Source: a virus. From it: DNA of 23,314 nt. The stretch covers positions 1 through 23,314 of IMG/VR virus record IMGVR_UViG_3300021598_000285; one strand, written 5' to 3'. The notes below the pieces were generated by a model that saw only the letters and a list, made by a program, of their open reading frames with translations, was not told the DNA's origin and did not search any database. This document shows, piece after piece, positions 6,504 to 11,986 of the stretch. Within the stretch, counting starts at the first letter, position 1; the number at the start of each line of letters is the position of its first letter. Made by a program: the position numbers and the translations under genes.

Positions 6504-7008
6504 TTATTTTTTGTTTATAGCGTTTAATAATTTCGTTTAGTTCGTCTTTTGTCCACTTCTTAACATCGTGAGCGCGGGAATGTAATTCTATTAACCTATC
6601 CGCTCCTATTCGTTGTTGGATTCCTATTTGGTAGTTTAATAAGTTTCCGTGTTTATATTGGTTGCACGTTACGCATTGCGCGTGAACGTTGTCTTCGTCA
6701 AAGGTTACTGCCTTGTGTCCACCCATACTAAAATAATGTCCTGCGTCATATTTTGCCCCTAACGGCTTTTCGCAACTTACGCAAGGTTTATCCTTGTCGC
6801 GTAGTCGAATGTACTTGTTAAACGTTATTTGAGCCAATTTAAGTAACTCGGGTAGCGTTTGGAGTTCGTCTTTTAGTTGTTTTTTCTTTTTCTTCCATTG
6901 CTTTTCCTTTTCAGTTTCTACCCAAACACGAACGCAATCGGATTCTAGGCAATAACGTTGGTTAAACTTAACGGGAGTAAATACTTCTTTACAATTCTTG
7001 CAGCGCAT
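6493..7008 (-). CDS. ninG: NinG/Rap-like recombination nuclease
   Basis: A 171-residue protein with an N-terminal zinc-ribbon-like pattern (C3, C6, C20, C25), a Lys-rich linker, then the NinG core: LLKLAQITFNKYIRLRDKDK, PCVSCEKPL (C76, C79), YDAGHYFSMGGH and DNVHAQCVTCNQYKHGN (C112, C115). Lambda NinG (Rap) is a structure-specific nuclease that acts on D-loops and Holliday junctions in recombination. Length and motif order fit the family. It follows the 95-residue coiled-coil gene by one nucleotide and overlaps the small putative nuclease downstream, so branch-cleaving functions are adjacent. Confidence 0.85.
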   Translation of the reverse strand: MRCKNCKEVFTPVKFNQRYCLESDCVRVWVETEKEKQWKKKKKQLKDELQTLPELLKLAQITFNKYIRLRDKDKPCVSCEKPLGAKYDAGHYFSMGGHKAVTFDEDNVHAQCVTCNQYKHGNLLNYQIGIQQRIGADRLIELHSRAHDVKKWTKDELNEIIKRYKQKINEV

Positions 7009-7009
7009 A

Positions 7010-7297
7010 TTAAAATCTTATTGCGTTTAGTTCGGCTTTAAGCCTATTGTTTTCCTCTCGTAAGTCCAAGTTAATTAAGTCCGTTCTATATCCGTTTTGG
7101 CGCATTGCTCTAAATTCTTGCTCGAATTGATTCCACGATAACTTAACTTCTTGAATGTGTTCTAACGTTTCTTCCATTGAAGTAATTAAGTCCGTTCGTG
7201 TTGGGTGCTTCGTCTTTATTTCGTCTAAACTACTTTGAATCTTTGCGTAGGTAAACCCTAATAAAACTTGGCTTCGTAAAATTGTATAATCGTCCAT
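7010..7297 (-). CDS. Hypothetical coiled-coil protein
   Basis: A 95-residue protein, mostly helical. Residues 20-60 carry a long amphipathic helix (SLDEIKTKHPTRTDLITSME) and the end is a short leucine-zipper-like heptad run (LDLREENNRLKAELNAIRF). No catalytic motif is visible. It lies 2 nt after the ATPase gene and 1 nt before NinG, so it may be an accessory subunit of replication or recombination; that is inferred only from position. Confidence 0.55.
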   Translation of the reverse strand: MDDYTILRSQVLLGFTYAKIQSSLDEIKTKHPTRTDLITSMEETLEHIQEVKLSWNQFEQEFRAMRQNGYRTDLINLDLREENNRLKAELNAIRF

Positions 7298-7299
7298 AA

Positions 7300-8181
7300 C
7301 TAAAATTTAAAATTATTTGGTTTTGGTGTTCTCATTTCTTTTAACGGGTTGATTCCGTAAACTTCAAAACCTAACCCCGAGTTAAAATTACATAAAATTT
7401 GGTCGTTTATTCCCGTATGCTTCCCGCCCGTTTCCATATCTTTTACTTTTTCAACTCCTATCATTGTGTTATATTTCATCGTTTCGTGTTTAATTAGCCT
7501 GTGAATAACAAACATATCATCGCATCTATTTAGAAAAGCCTTCCCGCCTTCTATGTGGTCTTTAAGTGGTGGTTTTAAGTGTCCTTTAAAATCTCCGTCC
7601 GTGTATAAATTTGCGCTTCTTCCACTTTCAGTATTTGGGTGCGTGTTTATGTAGATAGTCATACCCGTTTTATTTACGAATTCCCGCGCCTTATTCATAA
7701 ACGTGTAATTACCTTCGTAAGTCATTTCGCGGTCTAATCCTGTGAACGGGTCTATTAAACCGACATCGCATTTGGACTTAGAAAAGATTTCCAAAAGTTC
7801 CAACGGCTTGTAAAGTTTGCTATTATCCACAAAGTAGAAAAATTGTTCTAGGTAAGCGGAATAGGAATGTATTTGGTTTGTCGTTAGATTCTTAAATGGT
7901 TCGCCACTATACATTTGTATTAAATCCCGCAGTATTTGTCCTTTTTGATTTTCTCCCGACCATATGCAGAATTTAAGTCCGTGTTTTAATGCAAGGACAA
8001 GGAAGTACCAAAACACCCAATAAGTTTTACCTACGTTATCGTGTCCGAGAATTATATTTAGTTGCTTAGGCTTGAATCGTAAATAATCGTCTAACACGCA
8101 GTCAATTTTTAAGCCTTGTTGAATCTTACCTTCTTTGTAATCTAGTAGGTATTGTAAGCTATCCCCTTGTTTAGTCAGCAT
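7300..8181 (-). CDS. RecA/DnaB-like ATPase, probable replicative helicase
   Basis: A 293-residue P-loop protein. Walker A is GHDNVGKT at residues 46-53 in ILGHDNVGKTYWVFWYFL, Walker B is VGLIDPFTG around 140-148, and YINTHPN near 175-182 is like the sensor strand of RecA-fold ATPases. The arrangement KPKQLNIILGHDNVGK resembles the core of DnaB-like and RepA-like hexameric helicases, but there is no DnaB N-terminal domain, so it may act as a small helicase or loader. It overlaps the DUF6291-like gene by 11 nt; phages of this group often pair the two in replication. A RadA-like recombination role cannot be excluded. Confidence 0.75.
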   Translation of the reverse strand: MLTKQGDSLQYLLDYKEGKIQQGLKIDCVLDDYLRFKPKQLNIILGHDNVGKTYWVFWYFLVLALKHGLKFCIWSGENQKGQILRDLIQMYSGEPFKNLTTNQIHSYSAYLEQFFYFVDNSKLYKPLELLEIFSKSKCDVGLIDPFTGLDREMTYEGNYTFMNKAREFVNKTGMTIYINTHPNTESGRSANLYTDGDFKGHLKPPLKDHIEGGKAFLNRCDDMFVIHRLIKHETMKYNTMIGVEKVKDMETGGKHTGINDQILCNFNSGLGFEVYGINPLKEMRTPKPNNFKF

Positions 8182-8770
8182 TTTTGTAGTCTTTAGTGTC
8201 CTTCCAATTTAACTTCGCTAATATGTTTGCGGTTTGTTGCAGGTCGTCCGATAGTTCGTTAGGGTTAATTTTGCGAATATAAGGTAACGTGTTTAAAATA
8301 GTTGATTTCCAATTTAGAATTTTTTTGTTCTTACCTTTTACGTTAGTACACCAATCGTTTACCTTCCAACTTTCATACTTTAATCGTAGTTCGTTTTTAT
8401 CTGCGGTTGGTTCTTTACTAATTGCATAAGCTATAAACTCTTCGCAAGAAGGTATAACATTTACATTATCATTTACATTATCATTTACATTAGCTTCGCT
8501 TTTGCTTATTTCTTGCTTCGGTTTTGCTTCGCTTTTGCTTTCGGTGTGCTTTGTTTTAGGTTTGCTTCCGTTTACGAATTTCTTGTAGTTTGCTTCTAAT
8601 TGGGGTGCAATCAACGTAAAGATAGTTTTACTAATTCCTTCTAACTGAATGGTTTTCCCGTTTAATCCTAACTCATAAACTGCGCTCCATACTTCGGCTT
8701 GGTTTTCTTTTGGAAGTTCCTTAATTGCTTCGTAGAAACTTCGGTAAATAATCATTGAATCTCTTTTCAT
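8171..8770 (-). CDS. DUF6291-like replication protein
   Basis: I chose the ATG at 8770 (MKRDSMIIYRSFYEAIKELP) because an in-frame ATG at 8821 would place the first 17 residues inside a strong terminator-like hairpin. The 199-residue product has an N-terminal helical domain with SFYEAIKEL and ISKTIFTLIAPQLEANYKKF, a Lys/Ser-rich linker, a tandem NVND repeat (about residues 94-105) and a C-terminal domain with WKVNDWCTN and NWKSTILNTLPYI. This build, a DnaD-like or DUF6291 head with a WKSTILNTL tail, is typical of phage replication initiators or helicase loaders. The ATPase downstream overlaps it by 11 nt. Function is inferred from context. Confidence 0.65.
   Translation of the reverse strand: MKRDSMIIYRSFYEAIKELPKENQAEVWSAVYELGLNGKTIQLEGISKTIFTLIAPQLEANYKKFVNGSKPKTKHTESKSEAKPKQEISKSEANVNDNVNDNVNVIPSCEEFIAYAISKEPTADKNELRLKYESWKVNDWCTNVKGKNKKILNWKSTILNTLPYIRKINPNELSDDLQQTANILAKLNWKDTKDYKNAD
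8456..8497. repeat. Tandem 12-bp microsatellite inside a gene
   Basis: The plus strand repeats ACATTATCATTT with slight end variation about three times. It encodes the NVNDNVNDNVN linker of the DUF6291-like protein. Because the unit is a multiple of three, copy number can change without breaking the frame. Confidence 0.8.
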
Positions 8771-8778
8771 AGGTACAT

Positions 8779-8828
8779 AAAAAAACCCCATTAGGTTTCG
8801 CGGTGCAGCACTACTCCCCAATGAGGTT
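8779..8828 (-). terminator. Terminator-like hairpin in the leader of the replication gene
   Basis: In minus-strand RNA, AACCUCAUUGGG (from 8828) can pair with CCUAAUGGGGUU (down to 8784), giving a 12-bp stem with two G-U wobbles. A 21-nt loop contains the self-complementary GUGCUGCAC. Seven U residues follow at 8779-8785. The ATG of the replication gene is only 8 nt past the U run, so this is either the end of the upstream DnaA-like transcript or an attenuator in the leader. Confidence 0.65.
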
Positions 8829-8846
8829 AAATAAGTTTTGTAAATT

Positions 8847-8860
8847 CGGTCTGCACACCG
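8847..8860 (-). promoter_or_regulatory. Small hairpin CGGT-GTGCAG-ACCG
   Basis: On the minus strand CGGT and ACCG form a 4-bp stem around the loop GTGCAG. The loop is the exact reverse complement of CTGCAC in the loop of the terminator-like hairpin 40 nt downstream. A loop-loop contact is possible; with a 2-nt bulge, CGGTGTGCAG could pair with CTGCACCG over 8 bp. Confidence 0.4.
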
Positions 8861-8864
8861 CTCA

Positions 8865-8872
8865 CAAATATA
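8865..8872 (-). promoter_or_regulatory. Bacteroidota-type -7 element TATATTTG
   Basis: The minus strand reads TATATTTG just after the stop of the DnaA-like gene. No convincing -33 TTTG lies 19-21 nt upstream, so strength is doubtful. If used, the transcript would begin almost exactly at the small hairpin at 8847-8860 and pass the terminator-like hairpin before reaching the ATG at 8770. Confidence 0.45.
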
Positions 8873-8877
8873 ACTAA

Positions 8878-9285
8878 TTAATTCAATATTTGTTCATTTT
8901 CGTAAAATTTTATTTGATATTCCCCGCGTCTTATTCGTTCTTGAATGTGTTCAAGGTCTTTTAAGCCTCCTGCGTTTTTAACGTCTAGGTATAAATCATT
9001 CATCGTTCTGTTAACCTTAAAGTTATTCATTGCTGCGCGAAGGTGTTCCGTATCGTTGTAAAAGTGCCTATCGTTTATAGATTCCCAAAGGTTCGCATTG
9101 TTAAAAGCGTGAATGCAGGTAGCGTGGTTAAGCCCTAACATTTCGCCGATTTCTATATACGAGAATCCGTACCCGCGCATTAATTTAATTAGGTAACCGC
9201 GTTGGTTTACATACTTTCGTTTTCTGCTCCGTTTGCGAAGGTCGTTTGTTTCTATTAAGTCCGTGAATTTGTTTTTTAGTTGCAT
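8878..9285 (-). CDS. DnaA domain-IV-like DNA-binding protein
   Basis: A 135-residue protein. Residues 20-66 resemble the C-terminal DNA-binding domain of DnaA: a basic stretch (RKRSRKRKYVNQRGYLIKLM) and then a helix-turn-helix core GFSYIEIGEMLGLNHATCIH with AFNNA, comparable to the DnaA signature in which an H-T/A-T turn contacts the DnaA box. The ATPase domain of DnaA is absent. Residues 67-135 are helical and charged (NDLYLDVKNAGGLKDLEHIQ and a YQIKFYENEQILN tail). It could recruit replication to a phage origin or act as a repressor. Its gene lies directly upstream of the replication genes, which supports an origin-binding role. Confidence 0.6.
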   Translation of the reverse strand: MQLKNKFTDLIETNDLRKRSRKRKYVNQRGYLIKLMRGYGFSYIEIGEMLGLNHATCIHAFNNANLWESINDRHFYNDTEHLRAAMNNFKVNRTMNDLYLDVKNAGGLKDLEHIQERIRRGEYQIKFYENEQILN

Positions 9286-9333
9286 ATCTCTTTAATGTTA
9301 ATTATTAATCCTTCCCAAATATCTAACACTAAC

Positions 9334-9567
9334 TTAGCGTGGTGTAGGGAATACGCTTTTACAACGGATTTTGTTCGTTTTCTTTGCGCCTTCGGAGTTT
9401 CTTGGTAATAATGGGTTATTTCGTATTTCTTCATATTTTGCATTTACTACGTTACAATAATGGTTAAAGTTAAAGTGTCCGTTTTTATGCACCCAACCTT
9501 CGCCGTTGAGCCACCACCGAACCTGCTCGGGTAAATTATATTCTTCGTGAGTTCTTGCCGTTGTCAT
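9334..9567 (-). CDS. Hypothetical early protein
   Basis: A 77-residue protein beginning MTTARTHEEYNLPEQVRWWL. It contains NGEGWVHKNGHFNFNHYCN, rich in His, Asn and aromatic residues, and ends in a basic tail (KKTNKIRCKSVFPTPR). It overlaps the preceding gene by 32 nt. No family is recognised. The frame is supported by its place in a tightly packed operon and an ordinary phage-like composition. Confidence 0.5.
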   Translation of the reverse strand: MTTARTHEEYNLPEQVRWWLNGEGWVHKNGHFNFNHYCNVVNAKYEEIRNNPLLPRNSEGAKKTNKIRCKSVFPTPR

Positions 9568-9844
9568 ATGCTATTTGGATTTTGTTATTATATTCTTGTT
9601 GTGTTACTTCGTCGTGTAAATCCGAATTCAATAAATCGTCGTAAATTTCGGTTGCGATTAATTGTAAGTCGTAATCCGTAAGTACGTGTTCTAGTTCGAT
9701 TTCTAAGTCGTTGCGGTAAGCTACGGCAGTGCAAATAGTTACGTTTAAGTCGTTGTCTTCGTCTACGGATAGTTCGAAGGTGCATTCTCCTTCAAAAGTT
9801 TCTGCGTAAAAGTACGCTAACGGGTAAAAAGTTTCGATTTTCAT
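9536..9844 (-). CDS. Hypothetical acidic early protein
   Basis: A 102-residue acidic protein beginning MKIETFYPLAYFYAETFEGE, with LSVDEDNDLNVTICTAVAY and a C-terminal helix ending RRI. The pattern suggests a mixed alpha/beta fold. Its ATG overlaps the stop of the 45-residue membrane protein gene (ATGA, 9841-9844). Acidic early phage proteins are often inhibitors or DNA mimics, but I see no specific support for that here. Confidence 0.55.
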   Translation of the reverse strand: MKIETFYPLAYFYAETFEGECTFELSVDEDNDLNVTICTAVAYRNDLEIELEHVLTDYDLQLIATEIYDDLLNSDLHDEVTQQEYNNKIQIAYDNGKNSRRI

Positions 9845-9978
9845 AAGATAATAAAATATGCGATTAATAAAAGGGACACGGAAAACAAGCCAACTAACGT
9901 TAAGGCTTCGATAATCGTGTTTAACATCATTTTGCCTTCGTTGTCTAGGTCGTTAAATAAGTTCTTAAATAGTTTCAT
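9841..9978 (-). CDS. Small single-pass membrane protein
   Basis: A 45-residue protein read from ATG at 9978: MKLFKNLFNDLDNEGKMMLN followed by one long hydrophobic helix (about residues 21-45, with ALTLVGLFSVSLLLIAYFII). It overlaps the 54-residue gene upstream by 14 nt and the acidic gene downstream by ATGA, so its place in the operon is convincing. Function unknown. A tiny inner-membrane protein in an early operon could be an exclusion or host-modifying factor. Confidence 0.55.
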   Translation of the reverse strand: MKLFKNLFNDLDNEGKMMLNTIIEALTLVGLFSVSLLLIAYFIIL

Positions 9979-10129
9979 CGTTCAAGTTTAAGCGGGTTAA
10001 TAATTCTTCCATAACCATCCATTCGCGGAATGCTTTTTGAGTTGCTTCGTCTAACGCGCCGAACGCGTCCCGTAGTTCATAGTAGTTGTCTTTTAACTCT
10101 TGTTCGTAGGCTTTAATAATTGTTTCCAT
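9965..10129 (-). CDS. Small helical early protein
   Basis: A 54-residue protein read from ATG at 10129: METIIKAYEQELKDNYYELR, then DAFGALDEATQKAFREW, then MVMEELLTRLNLNDETI. It is helical and acidic, with no catalytic motif. The start context AACGCTATG and the hairpin just upstream are shared with the ERF gene. It overlaps the next gene by 14 nt. Confidence 0.55.
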   Translation of the reverse strand: METIIKAYEQELKDNYYELRDAFGALDEATQKAFREWMVMEELLTRLNLNDETI

Positions 10130-10180
10130 AGCGTTTAATTAAATGTGCGTTACGGATGCGCACCCCCCGTTTTGTTATTA
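10130..10180 (-). promoter_or_regulatory. Leader element with GTGCG/CGCAC hairpin (copy A)
   Basis: On the minus strand, directly after the stop of the 92-residue gene, GGGGTGCG, a 9-nt loop and CGCAC pair 10145-10149 with 10159-10163. An AT-rich spacer and ACGCTATG follow. The layout and many bases are the same as in copy B before ERF, including TAACGCAC and the upstream TAATAA. Confidence 0.5.
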
Positions 10181-10456
10181 AAATCGTAATTCTATGTTTT
10201 GATTTACACCCATTGCAGGCAAAAAATTATATAACCCTTTTTCAAAATTATCATTTAATTTCGCTTCAATTTCTTTTTTTGTAAACCCTGTAAATTCATC
10301 TATTTGAGTTTCAAAAGTTTGCTGTATCATTGTTACATTTTCAGGAGTTCCAAATAAAGACCATAATAATTTTTCATTTGCAGATGGAATAAATAAAACA
10401 TCATTTTTATAATACTCTATTCCTGTTTCTACGTGTACTAATGTTGCTGTTTTCAT
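10178..10456 (-). CDS. Hypothetical first gene of the early operon
   Basis: A 92-residue protein beginning MKTATLVHVETGIEYYKNDV, with FIPSANEKLLWSLFGTPEN and TGFTKKEIEAKLNDNFEKGL. The mixed pattern gives no recognised family. It is the first gene after a well-formed promoter at 10493-10524 and a repeat-rich region, so it is probably the first protein made from this unit. The gene is AT-rich with few CG dinucleotides compared with the genes after it. Confidence 0.6.
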   Translation of the reverse strand: MKTATLVHVETGIEYYKNDVLFIPSANEKLLWSLFGTPENVTMIQQTFETQIDEFTGFTKKEIEAKLNDNFEKGLYNFLPAMGVNQNIELRF

Positions 10457-10492
10457 ATCGTTTTTTTTAATTGTTTAGTGAATAACTATACG

Positions 10493-10524
10493 CAAATATA
10501 AATACTAAGTTTGAATGTACCAAA
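10493..10524 (-). promoter_or_regulatory. Early promoter (TTTG, 20 bp, TATATTTG)
   Basis: On the minus strand TTTG (10521-10524) and TATATTTG (10493-10500) are separated by 20 bp, matching the -33 and -7 elements and spacing of Bacteroidota vegetative promoters. The start codon of the 92-residue gene lies 37 nt downstream. This is the best promoter in the window. Confidence 0.7.
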
Positions 10525-10572
10525 CTTTTTAACAAATTTTTTTCACTTTTCTACAAATTTATAATGATTCTA

Positions 10573-10633
10573 AATAAGGAATAAGGGAATAACCTTAAAT
10601 AATCTCAATAAAAATAAGGGGATAATCTTAAAT
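10573..10633. repeat. Imperfect direct repeats with internal dyads (possible operators)
   Basis: Two 21-bp repeats at 10580-10600 and 10613-10633 differ at two positions. Both read AATAAGGG at one end and CTTAAAT at the other, with start-to-start spacing of 33 bp, about three helical turns. Each holds an internal dyad; in the first, TAAGG and CCTTA are perfect. A partial third copy, AATAAGG, lies at 10573-10579. They sit upstream of the early promoter. Confidence 0.6.
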
Positions 10634-10676
10634 TAGGTGCGTTCGTGTATAAAAAAACGAATTCTTTTTACCTAAT
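10632..10676. repeat. Nested inverted repeat between operator-like repeats and late terminator
   Basis: ATTAGGT (10632-10638) is the reverse complement of ACCTAAT (10670-10676), and inside it TTCGT (10642-10646) pairs with ACGAA (10657-10661). It may form an RNA or DNA hairpin; there is no U run of terminator quality after the weaker inner stem. Confidence 0.4.
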
Positions 10677-10682
10677 GGATAT

Positions 10683-10707
10683 AAAAAAAGGGGATATTTC
10701 TATCCCC
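10683..10707 (-). terminator. Rho-independent terminator of the late region
   Basis: The minus strand reads GGGGATA, GAAA, TATCCCC, then TTTTTTT. The 7-bp stem with a stable tetraloop and seven T residues lies about 20 nt after the stop of the metallophosphoesterase gene (10728), closing the late unit. Confidence 0.85.
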
Positions 10708-10727
10708 CTAAACGCTATGTCGCTAAA

Positions 10728-11513
10728 TTACAACGGAAATTTAAAAGAATCTATGTTCTTTACTAATGAGTTATCAACTTCTTTACATTCAATTTTCAAG
10801 ATTCTACCGCCTAATGGCTTTGGCGGTGCGCCCCTTTCAACGTGCCAACCGAACGCGCCTTCGCCGTATTCTTCTTTGTATGTACCCGTGAGCATTAAAT
10901 GTAATTGACGTTGTTTAACTGAATAACCTTTTTTTGCGTTGTGGTTAACGCATTCTCTAACGTCGTTACGCGAACTATTTTCGTGTATGTGTCCCATACT
11001 AAACACGTCGAAATCTTCGTACATTTCAAGGGAACGAGTAAGGTTTAACGCTCCTTTAGTAACTACACCACCACCACCCGAGCCGTGGTAATATTTTACT
11101 TTAGTGGTTATGTTACAATTTCCGTAAATAGTTTGTTTAATAATTACCCAACCACCATACCCGCCCGTTTGAACGTTTGAAGAACATTTATAGTTAAGTA
11201 AATCAACGAACCTACGGAGTAAATCCGTTTCTTGATATTTGATTATGCTTGTTTCGTGGTTACGTGTATTATTATGTTCGGGACGTAGGTTTTTGCTTCG
11301 TCTTGCATCCCCACGGCCTTCCATTAAACAAAAGAAGTCCCCATTTATTATTACAGGAATCCCGTTATCGTTGCAAAAGTCAAGGTGCTTCCTTAATAGT
11401 TGCCAATCGCATTTAGGGTTATCCCAATGTAAATCCGAAAGCATAGCTACGTGCACTTGCGTACCCACTAATTGTAATTCGTGGATATTTTTTCCGTGTT
11501 TTATTACATTCAT
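10728..11513 (-). CDS. Calcineurin-like metallophosphoesterase
   Basis: I chose the ATG at 11513 (MNVIKHGKNIHELQLVGTQV), just after the u-spanin stop; an earlier in-frame ATG at 11630 would overlap that gene deeply with a non-coding-looking extension. The 261-residue enzyme has the metal-binding signature D27-L-H29 in MLSDLHWD, then PVIINGDFFC (GD motif), later KYYHGSGGGG and FSMGHIHENS (GHxH). An exact GNHE motif is missing; RNHETS may serve instead. Such enzymes hydrolyse phosphoesters, including nucleic acids. It is the last gene of the late region, after the lysis genes, an uncommon place. The substrate cannot be read from the sequence. Confidence 0.75.
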   Translation of the reverse strand: MNVIKHGKNIHELQLVGTQVHVAMLSDLHWDNPKCDWQLLRKHLDFCNDNGIPVIINGDFFCLMEGRGDARRSKNLRPEHNNTRNHETSIIKYQETDLLRRFVDLLNYKCSSNVQTGGYGGWVIIKQTIYGNCNITTKVKYYHGSGGGGVVTKGALNLTRSLEMYEDFDVFSMGHIHENSSRNDVRECVNHNAKKGYSVKQRQLHLMLTGTYKEEYGEGAFGWHVERGAPPKPLGGRILKIECKEVDNSLVKNIDSFKFPL

Positions 11514-11518
11514 AAATG

Positions 11519-11986
11519 TTAAATTTGCCCGAAATATCGGAAGAAAAGACGAACCCGCGAAATAAAGGTAGAATTTAGAATAAACCGAAGAACGAATCCG
11601 AGTACAAAAGCAATCAAAACTAACCACCACGAAGTACGATATTTAACCACTTGCGAAGCCTTTGCGGTCTTCCATTTTGTCTTACCTTCTATTCGTAACG
11701 TCTTTACTCGTTCTTTGTATTCTATTCTAGTTTGCCAACGGGTTTTAGGTATATAAACGTTCTTAAAATTTATTACCGTATCGCGATATGCGATAAACTT
11801 TTCCCAAACAATCGAATCGTGTTTTATTACGGGGAACGAATCCAATGTAGTTATTCTAATCGTATCGCTATCGTTAACCACCTTTAGCCCGTTTTTAAGC
11901 GCTTTTCGGTAGTGGTATTGTGCTTTGCGTTCACTTGAACACGAAAGTAGCGTTAAAACGCTTAAAATCGCTATTATTCGAATCAT
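11519..11986 (-). CDS. Probable unimolecular spanin (u-spanin)
   Basis: A 155-residue protein with an N-terminal lipoprotein signal, IIAILSVLTLLSCSS, in which LLSC forms the lipobox and C16 would be lipidated. A single C-terminal membrane helix, WWLVLIAFVLGFVLRFIL, at 120-137 is followed by a basic tail (SRVRLFFRYF). A lipid anchor at one end and an inner-membrane helix at the other are the defining features of u-spanins, which span the periplasm and fuse the two membranes at lysis. The middle, about 100 residues, would lie in the periplasm. The gene overlaps the endolysin by ATGA (11983-11986), completing a holin-endolysin-spanin order. Family similarity was not tested; the call rests on architecture and position. 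Confidence 0.75.
   Translation of the reverse strand: MIRIIAILSVLTLLSCSSERKAQYHYRKALKNGLKVVNDSDTIRITTLDSFPVIKHDSIVWEKFIAYRDTVINFKNVYIPKTRWQTRIEYKERVKTLRIEGKTKWKTAKASQVVKYRTSWWLVLIAFVLGFVLRFILNSTFISRVRLFFRYFGQI

Noticed and set aside
8821-8821. Earlier start for the DUF6291-like gene
   Set aside because: It would place the first 17 residues inside the terminator-like hairpin, and the family-like sequence starts at the ATG at 8770.
9588-9785. Minus-strand frame of 65 codons, very Arg-rich
   Set aside because: It lies wholly inside the 102-residue gene in another frame and is an artefact of CG-rich codons there.
11514-11630. N-terminal extension of the metallophosphoesterase
   Set aside because: It overlaps the u-spanin C-terminus in another frame, and the extra residues do not look like a phosphoesterase.
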